Shown here: piece by piece, positions 31,993 to 39,253 of the stretch
Position numbering within the stretch: the stretch's first letter is position 1
How the letters are laid out: every line of letters begins with the position of its first letter
Origin: Alloprevotella tannerae
GTDB lineage: Bacteria; Bacteroidota; Bacteroidia; Bacteroidales; Bacteroidaceae
DNA: 39,253 nucleotides
Direction of reading: 5' to 3'
NCBI GenBank assembly: GCA_015259125.1
Contig: JABZGR010000019.1
Span: 1-39,253, forward strand
Made by a program: the position numbers and the translations under genes
The notes under the pieces: model-generated
What the model saw: only the letters and a program-made list of their open reading frames with translations
What the model was told of the DNA's origin: nothing
The model's database searches: none

Positions 31993-33456
31993 ATGAAAGA
32001 TCAGTCGCAAACGACAGAGACGCAACCCGCTGCGCCCGAAAATAAGCTTGAGGTCGGAGAAGCCGGTAAAATGCGGCTCAACGAATTAGGCGAAAAATCC
32101 ATTGGTCGCTTACTTTTGCAATATGCCTTGCCGGCCATCACCGCCATGGCCGCTTCGTCGCTCTACAATATTATTGACGGTATCTTTATTGGGCAGGGCG
32201 TAGGGCCTGAAGCTATTATGGGTCTTGCCTTAACCGGTCCTTTGATGGCTTTAGGGGCAGCTTTTGGCGCCATGGTCGGTGTCGGTGGCGCTACGCTGAT
32301 GTCTGTGCGTTTAGGCCAAAAAGATTATCGCATGGCGCAAGATATTTTAGGCAATGTCCTCTTTATGAACGTCGTGATGGGTTTAGGCTTGGGCATTCTG
32401 CTGCAAGTGTTTCTCACGCCCATCCTGCGCTTCTTCGGTGCGAGCGACGTTACGATCGGACCGGCGCACGACTTTATGACCGTAATTCTTTGCGGTAACG
32501 TTATTACGCACCTTTATTTGGGTATGAACGCCCTGCTTCGCTCTACCAATCGCCCCCGACAAGCGATGTTCTCAACAATTGGTACGGTCGTGGCCAATTG
32601 CATGCTGGCGCCTCTCTTTATCTTTGTCTTTCATTGGGGGATACGCGGCGCCGCGGCAGCTACGGTTTGCGCTCAATTCTTAATGCTCTGCCGCCAATTC
32701 TATTTGTTTACTGACAAAACCAACATCATCCATTTTCGCTTTGAGCGGCCAAATATCAGTTTGCGCATCATCTTCAAGGCGCTTACGATTGGTTTACCTC
32801 AATTCTTGATCAATTTTTGCGCCTGCCTTGTGGCCATCATCATTACGCGCAGTATGACGCTTTATGGCGCAGAGACCGGCGCGGGCGGCGACGTTGCCGT
32901 GGGCAGTTATGGCATCGCCAACCGACTGATTCTTTTTGCCGTGATGCTGACCATAGGCCTCAACCAAGGCATGCAGCCCATTGCCGGCTTCAATTATGGG
33001 GCAAAGCGTTACGATCGTTTGATTGAGGTGCTGAAGAAAGCCGGCTTGTTTGCCACGGTCATAACTTTCCTCTCCTTTTGTATTTACTTCTTCTTCGCTA
33101 CGCCGCTCGTGACGCTTTTTGCAAAAGGTTCGCCGCAACTGATTAAGGAGGCCGCCCACGGCTTACGCATTATGACTTTCACCTTTCCGCTGGTTGGCAT
33201 TCAAATAATCACAACTGCTTTCCTCCAAAGTATAGGGCAGACGGGCAAAAGTATCTTCCTCTCGCTTACGCGCCAATTGCTTTTCCTTGTCCCCTTGCTC
33301 TTCCTGCTACCGCGCTTGTTTGATAATCCTGTCGATGGGGTTTGGTATGCGATGCCGGTTGCCGATACGTTGGCTTTCCTTATAGCGATCGTGCTCCAAG
33401 TCTTGCAGGTCAAAAAGTTTAAACGCATTCTCGCAGAAAAAACAATCACGCAATAA
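31993..33456 (+). CDS. MATE-family multidrug/cation efflux transporter
   Basis: 487 residues from the ATG at 31993, which has GAGGAA just before it; a TTG at 31963 is less likely. An N-terminal hydrophilic stretch of about 38 residues is followed by 12 membrane helices in two MatE halves (SIGRLLLQYALPAITAMAAS, SLYNIIDGIFIGQGVGPEAI; second half LTIGLPQFLINFCACLVAII, QGMQPIAGFNYGAKRYDR). The motif NQGMQPIAGFNYGA is typical of the family. It exports drugs or cationic compounds using a Na+ or H+ gradient. First gene of an operon with the kinase (23 bases away) and phosphoesterase genes. Confidence 0.94.
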   Translation: MKDQSQTTETQPAAPENKLEVGEAGKMRLNELGEKSIGRLLLQYALPAITAMAASSLYNIIDGIFIGQGVGPEAIMGLALTGPLMALGAAFGAMVGVGGATLMSVRLGQKDYRMAQDILGNVLFMNVVMGLGLGILLQVFLTPILRFFGASDVTIGPAHDFMTVILCGNVITHLYLGMNALLRSTNRPRQAMFSTIGTVVANCMLAPLFIFVFHWGIRGAAAATVCAQFLMLCRQFYLFTDKTNIIHFRFERPNISLRIIFKALTIGLPQFLINFCACLVAIIITRSMTLYGAETGAGGDVAVGSYGIANRLILFAVMLTIGLNQGMQPIAGFNYGAKRYDRLIEVLKKAGLFATVITFLSFCIYFFFATPLVTLFAKGSPQLIKEAAHGLRIMTFTFPLVGIQIITTAFLQSIGQTGKSIFLSLTRQLLFLVPLLFLLPRLFDNPVDGVWYAMPVADTLAFLIAIVLQVLQVKKFKRILAEKTITQ

Positions 33457-33479
33457 CACTTAATCTATTCTTAACCCTT

Positions 33480-34127
33480 ATGAAACCTTATGTTATCACC
33501 ATTGGTCGCCAACTCGGAAGCGGCGGCCGCCGTATCGGACATTTGTTAGCCGAAAAACTCGGTATCAAATACTATGATCGGGAAATCTTAACGATCGCTG
33601 CGCACGAAAGCGGCTACGATGAGGCCATCTTTGCTCGGAAAGATGAGAAGAAAGGCTTTATTAGTCACGCTTGGCACAGCCTTTCGCCAATCATTGGAGC
33701 GGGCGATTATTATGTCAACCAGCTGAGCGACGAAAAACTCTTCAAGTTGCAGAGCGATGCTATACGCAAGGCCGCGGCCAAAGAGAGTTGCCTCTTCATC
33801 GGCCGCGCTGCCGACTACGTCTTGCGCGACCACGCCCAACTCATCAGCATCTTCATTTCGGCTGATGAAGAAGAGCGCGTTCGCTGTATGTGCAAACGGC
33901 GAAATCTCACGGAGAAGCAGGCGCACCGTCTGCTTGAAAGTGTTGACAACAAGCGCGCTGATTTCTACAACTTCTATAGTCCGAAGACGTGGGGCGAAGC
34001 TGCTTCTTATGATCTCTGTATCAATTCAGGCTTCTTGGGCTATGAGGGCACGGCTGAAGTGCTCTGCCATATCGTGGAGCAGCGCTTGGCTACCTTTGAA
34101 GCGCCTAATGGAGCGATTGGCGAATGA
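33480..34127 (+). CDS. Cytidylate-kinase-like protein
   Basis: 215 residues of the cytidylate-kinase-like family (PF13189). It begins MKPYVITIGRQLGSGGRRIG, the P-loop form of this family, and continues HLLAEKLGIKYYDREILTIA. Further ESCLFIGRAADYVLRDHAQL, SIFISADEEERVRCMCKRRN and a lid with Arg. True cytidylate kinase (cmk) is a different subfamily; the substrate of these paralogues is not established. It overlaps the next gene by four bases (ATGA). Confidence 0.88.
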   Translation: MKPYVITIGRQLGSGGRRIGHLLAEKLGIKYYDREILTIAAHESGYDEAIFARKDEKKGFISHAWHSLSPIIGAGDYYVNQLSDEKLFKLQSDAIRKAAAKESCLFIGRAADYVLRDHAQLISIFISADEEERVRCMCKRRNLTEKQAHRLLESVDNKRADFYNFYSPKTWGEAASYDLCINSGFLGYEGTAEVLCHIVEQRLATFEAPNGAIGE

Positions 34128-34639
34128 AGCGTATCGGACTCCTTAGCGATACGCATAGTTATTGGGATGAGCGCTATGCGGAATACTTTTCCTCGTGCGA
34201 TGAAATATGGCACGCCGGAGATATATGCTCTGTCGCGTTAGCCGAAAAGCTCAATGAGATAGCGCCGTTGCAAGCCGTTTGTGGCAATTGTGATGGTGGC
34301 GATTTAAGAAGAATGTATCCGGAGATATTGCGCTTCAAGTGTGAAGATGCCGACGTCTTAATCAAGCATATCGGCGGCTATCCCGGCCATTATGATCGCA
34401 GCATTGCCGCTCGCCTTTACGCCTCGCCGCCTGATCTTTTCATATCGGGCCATTCGCACATCTTAAAGATTCAGTATGATCCTACGCTCTCCTGCCTCCA
34501 TATCAACCCGGGAGCAGCCGGCTTGCAAGGTTGGCAGCAGGTGCGCACGCTTGTTCGCTTCACGGTCGATGGCAAGCGCTTTGAAGATATAGAGGTGATT
34601 GAATTGGGGAGTAGGTCAGTCTTAAAGAAAGGCAGCTAA
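34124..34639 (+). CDS. YfcE-type metallophosphoesterase
   Basis: 171 residues. All metal-site motifs of the small calcineurin-like phosphodiesterases are present: GLLSDTHSYWD, IWHAGDIC, AVCGNCDGGD, IKHIGGYPGHYD, FISGHSHILK. Such enzymes hydrolyse phosphodiesters in vitro; the physiological substrate is unknown. Last gene of the MATE operon. Its end overlaps that of the convergent menA gene by 18 bases. Confidence 0.92.
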   Translation: MKRIGLLSDTHSYWDERYAEYFSSCDEIWHAGDICSVALAEKLNEIAPLQAVCGNCDGGDLRRMYPEILRFKCEDADVLIKHIGGYPGHYDRSIAARLYASPPDLFISGHSHILKIQYDPTLSCLHINPGAAGLQGWQQVRTLVRFTVDGKRFEDIEVIELGSRSVLKKGS

Positions 34640-35524
34640 GATGATTAAGAGGGTCAATAAGATCATATTGCGCGACGTCTTCCCCAGTATCTTATTCAGC
34701 GCGCGGCCTTGATGGATCTCTACCATTTCTCGCCACGTAGCGATGTGGAAGGGAATATAAAGTAGCGGCAGCAAGGCTGACCATTGACCGTTAAACGCAA
34801 AAGCACCACTGACTAAGGCGCAACCGATGATGCCTTGACCGAGATAGAACAAACTGCCGAAACGCTCCCCGAAAATGACGATCAGCGTATGCTTGCCGGC
34901 TACGCGATCCGTTGTTCGATCCCGATAATTGTTTAAGACGAGCAGCGTGTCTATGACCAGTCCGCAGCCGGCGGCTAATAGGAAGATTTCCGGTAAGAGA
35001 TCTCCGGCTTCCACAAAGTAAGTGCCGCAAACCGGTACGAAGCCAAAGAAAACATAAACCAACACATCTCCAAAACCGCAATAACTCAGCAGCGTCGTAT
35101 AGAGAAAAGCAAACAAGACGCAAGCTCCGCCGATCAAGATTAAAGGCCAGCTGCCGAAAGGCAAAAGGCCGAGCCCGACCACACAAGCCGGCATGAGTAC
35201 CAGCGCAATGCCGATGTACATATCTGTAGGCTTAATCCAGCCTTGCGCGCAAGCGCGCTCAGGACCGAGTCGCTCTGTGCCGTCCGTCCCACGGCGGAAA
35301 TCAATGAAGTCATTGATAAAGTTGGCTGCGATCTGCATTAAAGTGGCAAAGAGCATGCAGAGCAGGGCAGGTAGCCAATTAAACGAATCTTTCGTAAAGG
35401 CAAAGGCCGATGCCGCCACAATGGGCATCAGTGCGGCCGAGAGCGTCTTGGGGCGGGCGGCCAGCCACCAAGCACGAAGCGAGTTGGGCCGAACGAGACG
35501 AGGTGGCCTTTGAGGTTTTTGCAT
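34622..35524 (-). CDS. menA: 1,4-dihydroxy-2-naphthoate polyprenyltransferase
   Basis: 300 residues, UbiA/MenA superfamily, about eight or nine membrane helices. Prenyl-diphosphate sites: NFINDFIDFRRGTDGTER (NDxxD) and LLVLNNYRDRTTDRVAGKHT (second Asp-rich motif). The N-terminus WWLAARPKTLSAALMPI is typical of MenA. It attaches the polyprenyl chain to dihydroxynaphthoate in the menaquinone pathway in the inner membrane. It stands alone here, away from other men genes. The 3' end overlaps the phosphoesterase gene by 18 bases tail to tail. Confidence 0.95.
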   Translation of the reverse strand: MQKPQRPPRLVRPNSLRAWWLAARPKTLSAALMPIVAASAFAFTKDSFNWLPALLCMLFATLMQIAANFINDFIDFRRGTDGTERLGPERACAQGWIKPTDMYIGIALVLMPACVVGLGLLPFGSWPLILIGGACVLFAFLYTTLLSYCGFGDVLVYVFFGFVPVCGTYFVEAGDLLPEIFLLAAGCGLVIDTLLVLNNYRDRTTDRVAGKHTLIVIFGERFGSLFYLGQGIIGCALVSGAFAFNGQWSALLPLLYIPFHIATWREMVEIHQGRALNKILGKTSRNMILLTLLIILAAFL

Positions 35525-35578
35525 AAGCGTATGAGCCTATATTGTATAATGTGTATGACGTAAGACTACAAGCCAAAG

Positions 35579-35607
35579 GCCCCTCGACCTTATCGGTCAG
35601 GAGGGGC
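35579..35607 (-). terminator. Hairpin after the nucleotidyltransferase gene
   Basis: GCCCCTC (35579-35585) pairs with GAGGGGC (35601-35607), with inner ACC/GGT pairs. No T-run, so a modest terminator at best. Confidence 0.5.
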
Positions 35608-35630
35608 GCAGTGCTTTTGTTGTACTCAAC

Positions 35631-36548
35631 TTAGAAGAGTTTTTCGGGATAAACGCCCGCTTCGTGAAGTTTGCGGAACTTCTCGACAACGCCGTCGCGG
35701 TCTTCGGGATAAGTCACACCGAACCATTTGCTCGTTGTATCTAAGACGCGACAAGTGGCCTCGCCTTGGCGAATCAGATGATCGACCATAGACGGGATAT
35801 AGAACTCGCTCTTCATATTTTCCATATTCTCCGGCTTACTTAGAAACTCCTTAAAGAAGGCCTTGCTATAAGCGAAATAGTCGGGCGTGAAGCCCCAGAA
35901 ATTCATGGATACCGGCGTGTTATCGGCTAAAGGAATCCACTCTTTGCCATCATCGGCCAGATATTTGATTGTTCCATCGATGCGCTTGATCTGCGTGCGT
36001 TCTACGACGGAGGTCAACAGTCCGTTTTCATCTTTTTCGCAAACGCCGCGAGAGACGGTGCCGCTTTCGCTCAGCGTGTTGCCGCAGCGGAAACCAACCA
36101 TCGCGTAAGTTCCTTTGCTGCCTTCGGGTAGTTGTGTTAAGAAATCGGCGATAACGCGAAAGGCATCGCGGTCGTAGAAGTCGTCGCAATTGATCACGGC
36201 AAAAGGCTCGTGTATCACAGGCTCGCCCATCAATACGGCGTGATTCGTGCCCCAAGGTTTCGTGCGTTCCGGCGGGCAGGTAAAGCCCTCGGGTAAGTCA
36301 TCAATAGATTGAAATACGAGCTCGCAGGGGATATGACCTTCATATTTGCTGAGCACTTTCTCGCGGAAAGCCTCCTCAAAGTCTTTGCGGATCACGAAAA
36401 CGAGTTTGCCGAAGCCTGCATTGATGGCATCGTAGATGGAGTAATCCATAATGGTTTCGCCGTGAGGGCCTAACCCGTCGAGCTGCTTGAGGCCTCCGTA
36501 GCGACTGCCCATACCGGCAGCCAATAAGAAAAGAGTAGGTTTCATCAT
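35631..36548 (-). CDS. Sugar-phosphate nucleotidyltransferase-like protein
   Basis: 305 residues of the NTP-transferase fold. The nucleotide site is at the N-terminus: KPTLFLLAAGMGSRYGGLKQ, LDGLGPHGETIMDYSIYDAI. Further motifs: RTKPWGTNHAVLMGE, FAVINCDDFYDRDAF (Mg site CDD), MVGFRCGNTLSESGTVSRGV, FGVTYPEDRDGVVEKFRKLH. This family is common in Bacteroidetes, and its sugar substrate is uncertain; it may serve surface sugar or cell-wall precursor synthesis. Single gene. A -7 box lies 39 bases upstream. Confidence 0.88.
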   Translation of the reverse strand: MMKPTLFLLAAGMGSRYGGLKQLDGLGPHGETIMDYSIYDAINAGFGKLVFVIRKDFEEAFREKVLSKYEGHIPCELVFQSIDDLPEGFTCPPERTKPWGTNHAVLMGEPVIHEPFAVINCDDFYDRDAFRVIADFLTQLPEGSKGTYAMVGFRCGNTLSESGTVSRGVCEKDENGLLTSVVERTQIKRIDGTIKYLADDGKEWIPLADNTPVSMNFWGFTPDYFAYSKAFFKEFLSKPENMENMKSEFYIPSMVDHLIRQGEATCRVLDTTSKWFGVTYPEDRDGVVEKFRKLHEAGVYPEKLF

Positions 36549-36587
36549 TTTATGTGCTTGTTTGCCTGTTAATAATATGTATTACGG

Positions 36588-36595
36588 CAAAGTTA
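36588..36595 (-). promoter_or_regulatory. -7 box of the nucleotidyltransferase gene
   Basis: TAACTTTG on the minus strand; no well-spaced -33 box found. Confidence 0.5.
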
Positions 36596-36884
36596 AGCGT
36601 TTTTCAGTGCAATTTTGTCAACTTTTCCCGTTTTCTTCAAGTTTTGCTTTGAAAAAAGTAGGGGAGAATATGGGAGAAGTGTATGGTGCGGTTGCTTTTT
36701 GTGGCACGCTTTTTCTTGTACCAATGCCTCGTATCGGTAGCGTGCGGGGCGTCAGTAGAATTGATGTTTGGCGGTGCGCACCTGCTTTTATTTTCCAAAT
36801 AGGGGTCGGTATATTGATTTTCGCTTAAGCTGAAAATTTTGCCAAACCATAGTTATGTTGGTATAGGTCGGCGTACCTTTTTCG
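36596..36884. other. Gene-free stretch
   Basis: About 290 bases between the nucleotidyltransferase promoter and array F. An 88-codon open frame on the plus strand (36562-36828) runs through it but is not protein-like and has no promoter. I see nothing else. Confidence 0.5.
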
Positions 36885-36985
36885 TCCGAAGCGAGCGGAC
36901 AAAAGTTCCTATAGGAGGAAATAAAATTCCAAAGCTTGGAAATAAAGTCCGCATACTAGGAATTTGTGTCCGCATAAGGGGAAAA
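36885..36985. repeat. Array F: tandem repeat of short palindromes, period 20-22 bp
   Basis: TCC marks units at 36885, 36907, 36928, 36948 and 36969 (spacings 22, 21, 20, 21). Each unit is a small inverted repeat: TCCGAAGCGAGCGGA, TCCTATAGGAGGA, TCCAAAGCTTGGA, TCCGCATACTAGGA, TCCGCATAAGGGGA. Between them lie A-rich links (AAATAAAGT). Confidence 0.78.
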
Positions 36986-37095
36986 AATTGGTTGTTAGGG
37001 AGAGGGCGGAAATGTAAAGGAAAAAGCAATGCTGCTAACGTGAGCAATGATGTTTCGTTTAGCGTAGTGTGTGCGATGAGGTTATTTGTAAAGAC

Positions 37096-37400
37096 CAACC
37101 CTAAGGGGTTGTCAATCTTTGATGCCGTTAGGCAGGGTTAAAACGCTTCGCATTTTAACCCTGCCCTGCCAAAAGACTAACCCCGATGGGGTTATTTTAG
37201 GCGGTAAGGCGTTGGCGGCTCAGTTTGTTTTGGATGTTGGGCGTGCTTGATGGGGTTATTTGCGGCGGTAAGGTGTTGGGCTTCGCTATAATTGCTTTGT
37301 GGGTCAAATGGGATGCGGCGTTTTGCAATGATGTGGCGTGTCTTATTCCGCCTTGATGCATCAAATAGCACCGACAACCTCTTATGGTTGGTCTTTCAAG
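37096..37400. repeat. Cluster of REP-like hairpins and a direct repeat
   Basis: Four hairpins: CAACCC-taag-GGGTTG (37096-37111); GGCAGGGTTAAAA with TTTTAACCCTGCC (37131-37165, perfect 13 bp); TAACCCC-gat-GGGGTTA (37178-37194); CAACC..GGTTG near 37376-37391. A sequence beginning GATGGGGTTATTT and including GCGGTAAGG.GTTGG occurs at 37185 and again 64 bases later at 37249. The CAACC..GGTTG/ACCCCGATGGGGT theme resembles repetitive extragenic palindromes. Confidence 0.7.
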
Positions 37401-37595
37401 TTTTGTGTGGGAGAAGTCGAGTAGCGAGGGGTTACGATGCTAAGCTTTCAAAACAAATAATCGGGCAGGTTACCTTATGCGCAGCAAGGTTTTGGCTATG
37501 CTGCTCTTAACTAACGTGAGTTCGACGAATTCAGAACAAAGTTAACAAATGAGTGCATTTTTTCTTTTTTCTTTTTTTATATTAGTATAAATAAC

Positions 37596-37603
37596 TACCT
37601 TTG
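37596..37603 (+). promoter_or_regulatory. -7 box of the fimbrial locus
   Basis: TACCTTTG, preceded by a T-rich run in place of a clear -33 box. The first ATG is 70 bases downstream. Confidence 0.6.
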
Positions 37604-37672
37604 CGGCTCTAAACTAACAAAAATAGCAGTTAGGGTAAACGATACAGTAAATACAAAAACAATATTTAAGTT

Positions 37673-37879
37673 ATGAAAAGTAATGTAACGACGCAGAAGA
37701 TGCCTTATCTTCAGCCTATTTGTACGCCTATTAACGTGCAAGTAGAGTCTCACTTGTTAGGAATAAGTGCGGAGACAACAGACCCTACAGAGGGCGGAGA
37801 TCCAACTGGTGGTGATAACTCAACACCAAATCCATTTGCAAGCCCATCTGCCGAGATGCAGTCATATACAGAAGAATAA
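37673..37879 (+). CDS. Small protein preceding the fimbrillin-like gene
   Basis: 68 residues, hydrophilic, no signal peptide: MKSNVTTQKMPYLQPICTPI, NVQVESHLLGISAETTDPTE, GGDPTGGDN and PNPFASPSAEMQSYTEE. Short proteins of this make-up (basic start, 'P-x-(I/V)-x-V-x-x-E-x-x-L-L', then a Gly/Asp-rich end) commonly precede fimbrillin-like genes in Prevotella and relatives; their function is unknown. It lies 31 bases before the lipoprotein gene, under the same promoter. Confidence 0.75.
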   Translation: MKSNVTTQKMPYLQPICTPINVQVESHLLGISAETTDPTEGGDPTGGDNSTPNPFASPSAEMQSYTEE

Positions 37880-37910
37880 TTAAGATTTTATTAATAAAGA
37901 AATGAGGGTA

Positions 37911-39253
37911 ATGAAAAAGAATATCTTTTTTCCAATAGCCTGCGCTCTTATGGCAGCTCCATTGCTGACAAGTTGCCAAGACGATGTAGATAGCTCTGCA
38001 GGCGAGAAGTCAAATACCCATACTTATAGCCTCGTTGCAGACGCTTCTGAAGGATTGCAGCAGGCGCCTGACAGCCGTGCATTGACAGAAGATGCAAGTC
38101 ACAATATCAAGTCAAGCTGGGCTAACGAGGATGAAATTTTGGCTTATGTAATTAACGATGGTCTTGAGGCTACAAACTATAGCATGATTACAAATAAGAA
38201 ATTAGGTAATGGTAACCGCTTTGATGGCGAGATTGCTTCAAAGGATACTATCAGTACAAGTAGCCAGATTGCGTTTTTATACCCAGGTAAGGCAGCTCAA
38301 GGTAATGACAAGACTATTACTCCTGTTGTTGAAAGCAAAGAAAGAAGTAGTCTTTTTCATGAGGAAAGCGACAAGATACAAGAGCTTGTTGCGTTGAACC
38401 TTACTCAGCAGGATGGTACTGCAGAGACCATTGGTAATCGCTTTGACTTCCAGTGGTCCAAGCAGAGCCCTAAGTCTGTAAGTGGTAAGAAAGTAAACGT
38501 GAACATTGGTAAGATGAAGCGTTTGGTTACAATCTGGGGATTGCGCTTTACAGACGATAAAAACAAACCTCTTGCAAACATTGACTCTATTTATGTTTCT
38601 AACGTAAAGGGTAGCGATGTCCTCAAACTCAGCGATGGTACATTCGTTGATGGTAACCCAGAGGATGAGGTGATGAACGTTGTCTTGAAACCAAAAGCAG
38701 GTGAGAAGTTTAGTTCTGTAGGTGGTAACTATACTTATGTAGCTTTCCTTCCTGGTACTTACGAGGATGTTGTTGTTACAGCGTACGTAGGTAGTAAGGT
38801 GTACCAGAAGTCATATAGCTCAATCACTTTCGGCTCTGACAAGATTTATCGTACAGACCTTTTGAAGATGGAAGATACTCAGCAGAAGGCTTATGTTGAG
38901 GTACAGGGTATTAAATGGGCTACAGGTAACTTTATCCACTATAAGGAAGGCTCACAAGAGTACTGGGGTATTGCTCCTACACAGTGGTGGATATCACGCC
39001 GTGCTGTGATGTTGGATCCAAGTAGTCGTAAGGAAGTTTCTTCAGGTGGTAATCTTCAGTCTTCACAGTTTGAGAGTAGTCCAAAGCAAACAACAGATGA
39101 CGTTGATCTTTTCCGTTTTGGTTCTATTGCAAAGGCACTTTCATTTACGGGAATCGCAGGATTAGATGTTTGGGGAAATACCGAGATTTCTCAGCAAATA
39201 AGTTCTGATGGTAAGCATGGTGATATCGCATGGTATTACACAAAGGGTAATAA
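37911..39253 (+). CDS. Fimbrillin-family lipoprotein, 3' end outside the window
   Basis: 447 complete codons are visible and the frame is still open at the window end. Start at 37911 (MKKNIFFPIACALMAAPLLT) or, in frame, 37902. A lipoprotein signal ends in LLTSC with the lipid-bearing Cys at residue 21, followed by QDDVD. Then comes a domain like fimbrillin/Mfa-type pilins: SSWANEDEILAYVINDG, a segment with IAFLYPG, and MKRLVTIWGLRF, YTYVAFLPGTYEDVVVTAYV. Such proteins are exported as lipoproteins, cleaved, and assembled into type V pili by strand exchange. Whether this one is a shaft, tip or anchor protein cannot be told without its C-terminus. Confidence 0.85.
   Translation, partial: MKKNIFFPIACALMAAPLLTSCQDDVDSSAGEKSNTHTYSLVADASEGLQQAPDSRALTEDASHNIKSSWANEDEILAYVINDGLEATNYSMITNKKLGNGNRFDGEIASKDTISTSSQIAFLYPGKAAQGNDKTITPVVESKERSSLFHEESDKIQELVALNLTQQDGTAETIGNRFDFQWSKQSPKSVSGKKVNVNIGKMKRLVTIWGLRFTDDKNKPLANIDSIYVSNVKGSDVLKLSDGTFVDGNPEDEVMNVVLKPKAGEKFSSVGGNYTYVAFLPGTYEDVVVTAYVGSKVYQKSYSSITFGSDKIYRTDLLKMEDTQQKAYVEVQGIKWATGNFIHYKEGSQEYWGIAPTQWWISRRAVMLDPSSRKEVSSGGNLQSSQFESSPKQTTDDVDLFRFGSIAKALSFTGIAGLDVWGNTEISQQISSDGKHGDIAWYYTKGN

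Noticed and set aside
36562..36828. 88-codon plus-strand frame after the nucleotidyltransferase gene
   Set aside because: It overlaps that gene's leader in the opposite direction, has odd composition and shows no family motif.
1..39253. Insertion sequences, prophage or integrase genes that could explain the AT-rich island
   Set aside because: No transposase, integrase, phage gene or clear target-site duplication was found on either strand.

Overview
The window reads as a Bacteroidales chromosome, most like Prevotellaceae or a near relative. Three things point there. Promoters are of the Bacteroidetes type, and at both tRNA genes a TTTGG/TTGG box, 19 bases and a TAnnTTTG box can be read directly. 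There is a surface leucine-rich-repeat protein with a C-terminal domain of the type IX secretion kind, and a fimbrillin-type lipoprotein follows a small leader ORF. The housekeeping genes are those expected of the group: K+-dependent membrane pyrophosphatase, MaeB-type malic enzyme, MenA, PepT, and rsfS-ftsH-cdsA in a row. Genus and species cannot be fixed from the sequence alone.

Layout. 1-3075: 3' part of a secreted leucine-rich-repeat protein and two hairpins. 3093-5300: hppA, an ion-pumping pyrophosphatase (minus). 5301-6109: intergenic, with a hairpin and repeat array A. 6110-13821: an AT-rich island of eleven small minus-strand genes that looks like an immunity-gene cluster of polymorphic (Rhs-type) toxins. 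It includes a SUKH/SMI1-KNR4 protein, a HEAT-like protein, a degenerate formylglycine-generating-enzyme-like protein and two related proteins. Between the genes lie broken coding fragments; one, at 8087-8379, is a recognisable frameshifted end of an Rhs core plus a toxin tip. 13967-14207: two more 22-bp repeat arrays. 14262-18590: a zinc metallopeptidase, tRNA-Gln and the rsfS-ftsH-cdsA operon. 18621-22383: repeat array C, a PspC/PadR pair with a probable autoregulatory operator, and manA. 22399-26793: a hypothetical gene, a KefB-like antiporter, pepT and tRNA-Phe. 27049-31830: array D, argR, tetR, array E and maeB. 31993-36548: a MATE - cytidylate-kinase-like - phosphoesterase operon, menA and a sugar-nucleotidyltransferase-like gene. 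36596-39253: a 1.1-kb intergenic stretch with array F and REP-like hairpins, then a fimbrial locus that runs off the window.

The two most unusual things are the following. (1) Seven intergenic arrays of degenerate tandem repeats share a unit length of 20-22 bp (about two helical turns) but have unrelated unit sequences; I know of no named element that fits. (2) The toxin-immunity island looks like a fossil record: apparently intact immunity genes alternate with decayed toxin ends, and 22-bp arrays lie on both sides of it. Immunity gene products would protect the cell from toxins of relatives even though no intact toxin gene remains here.
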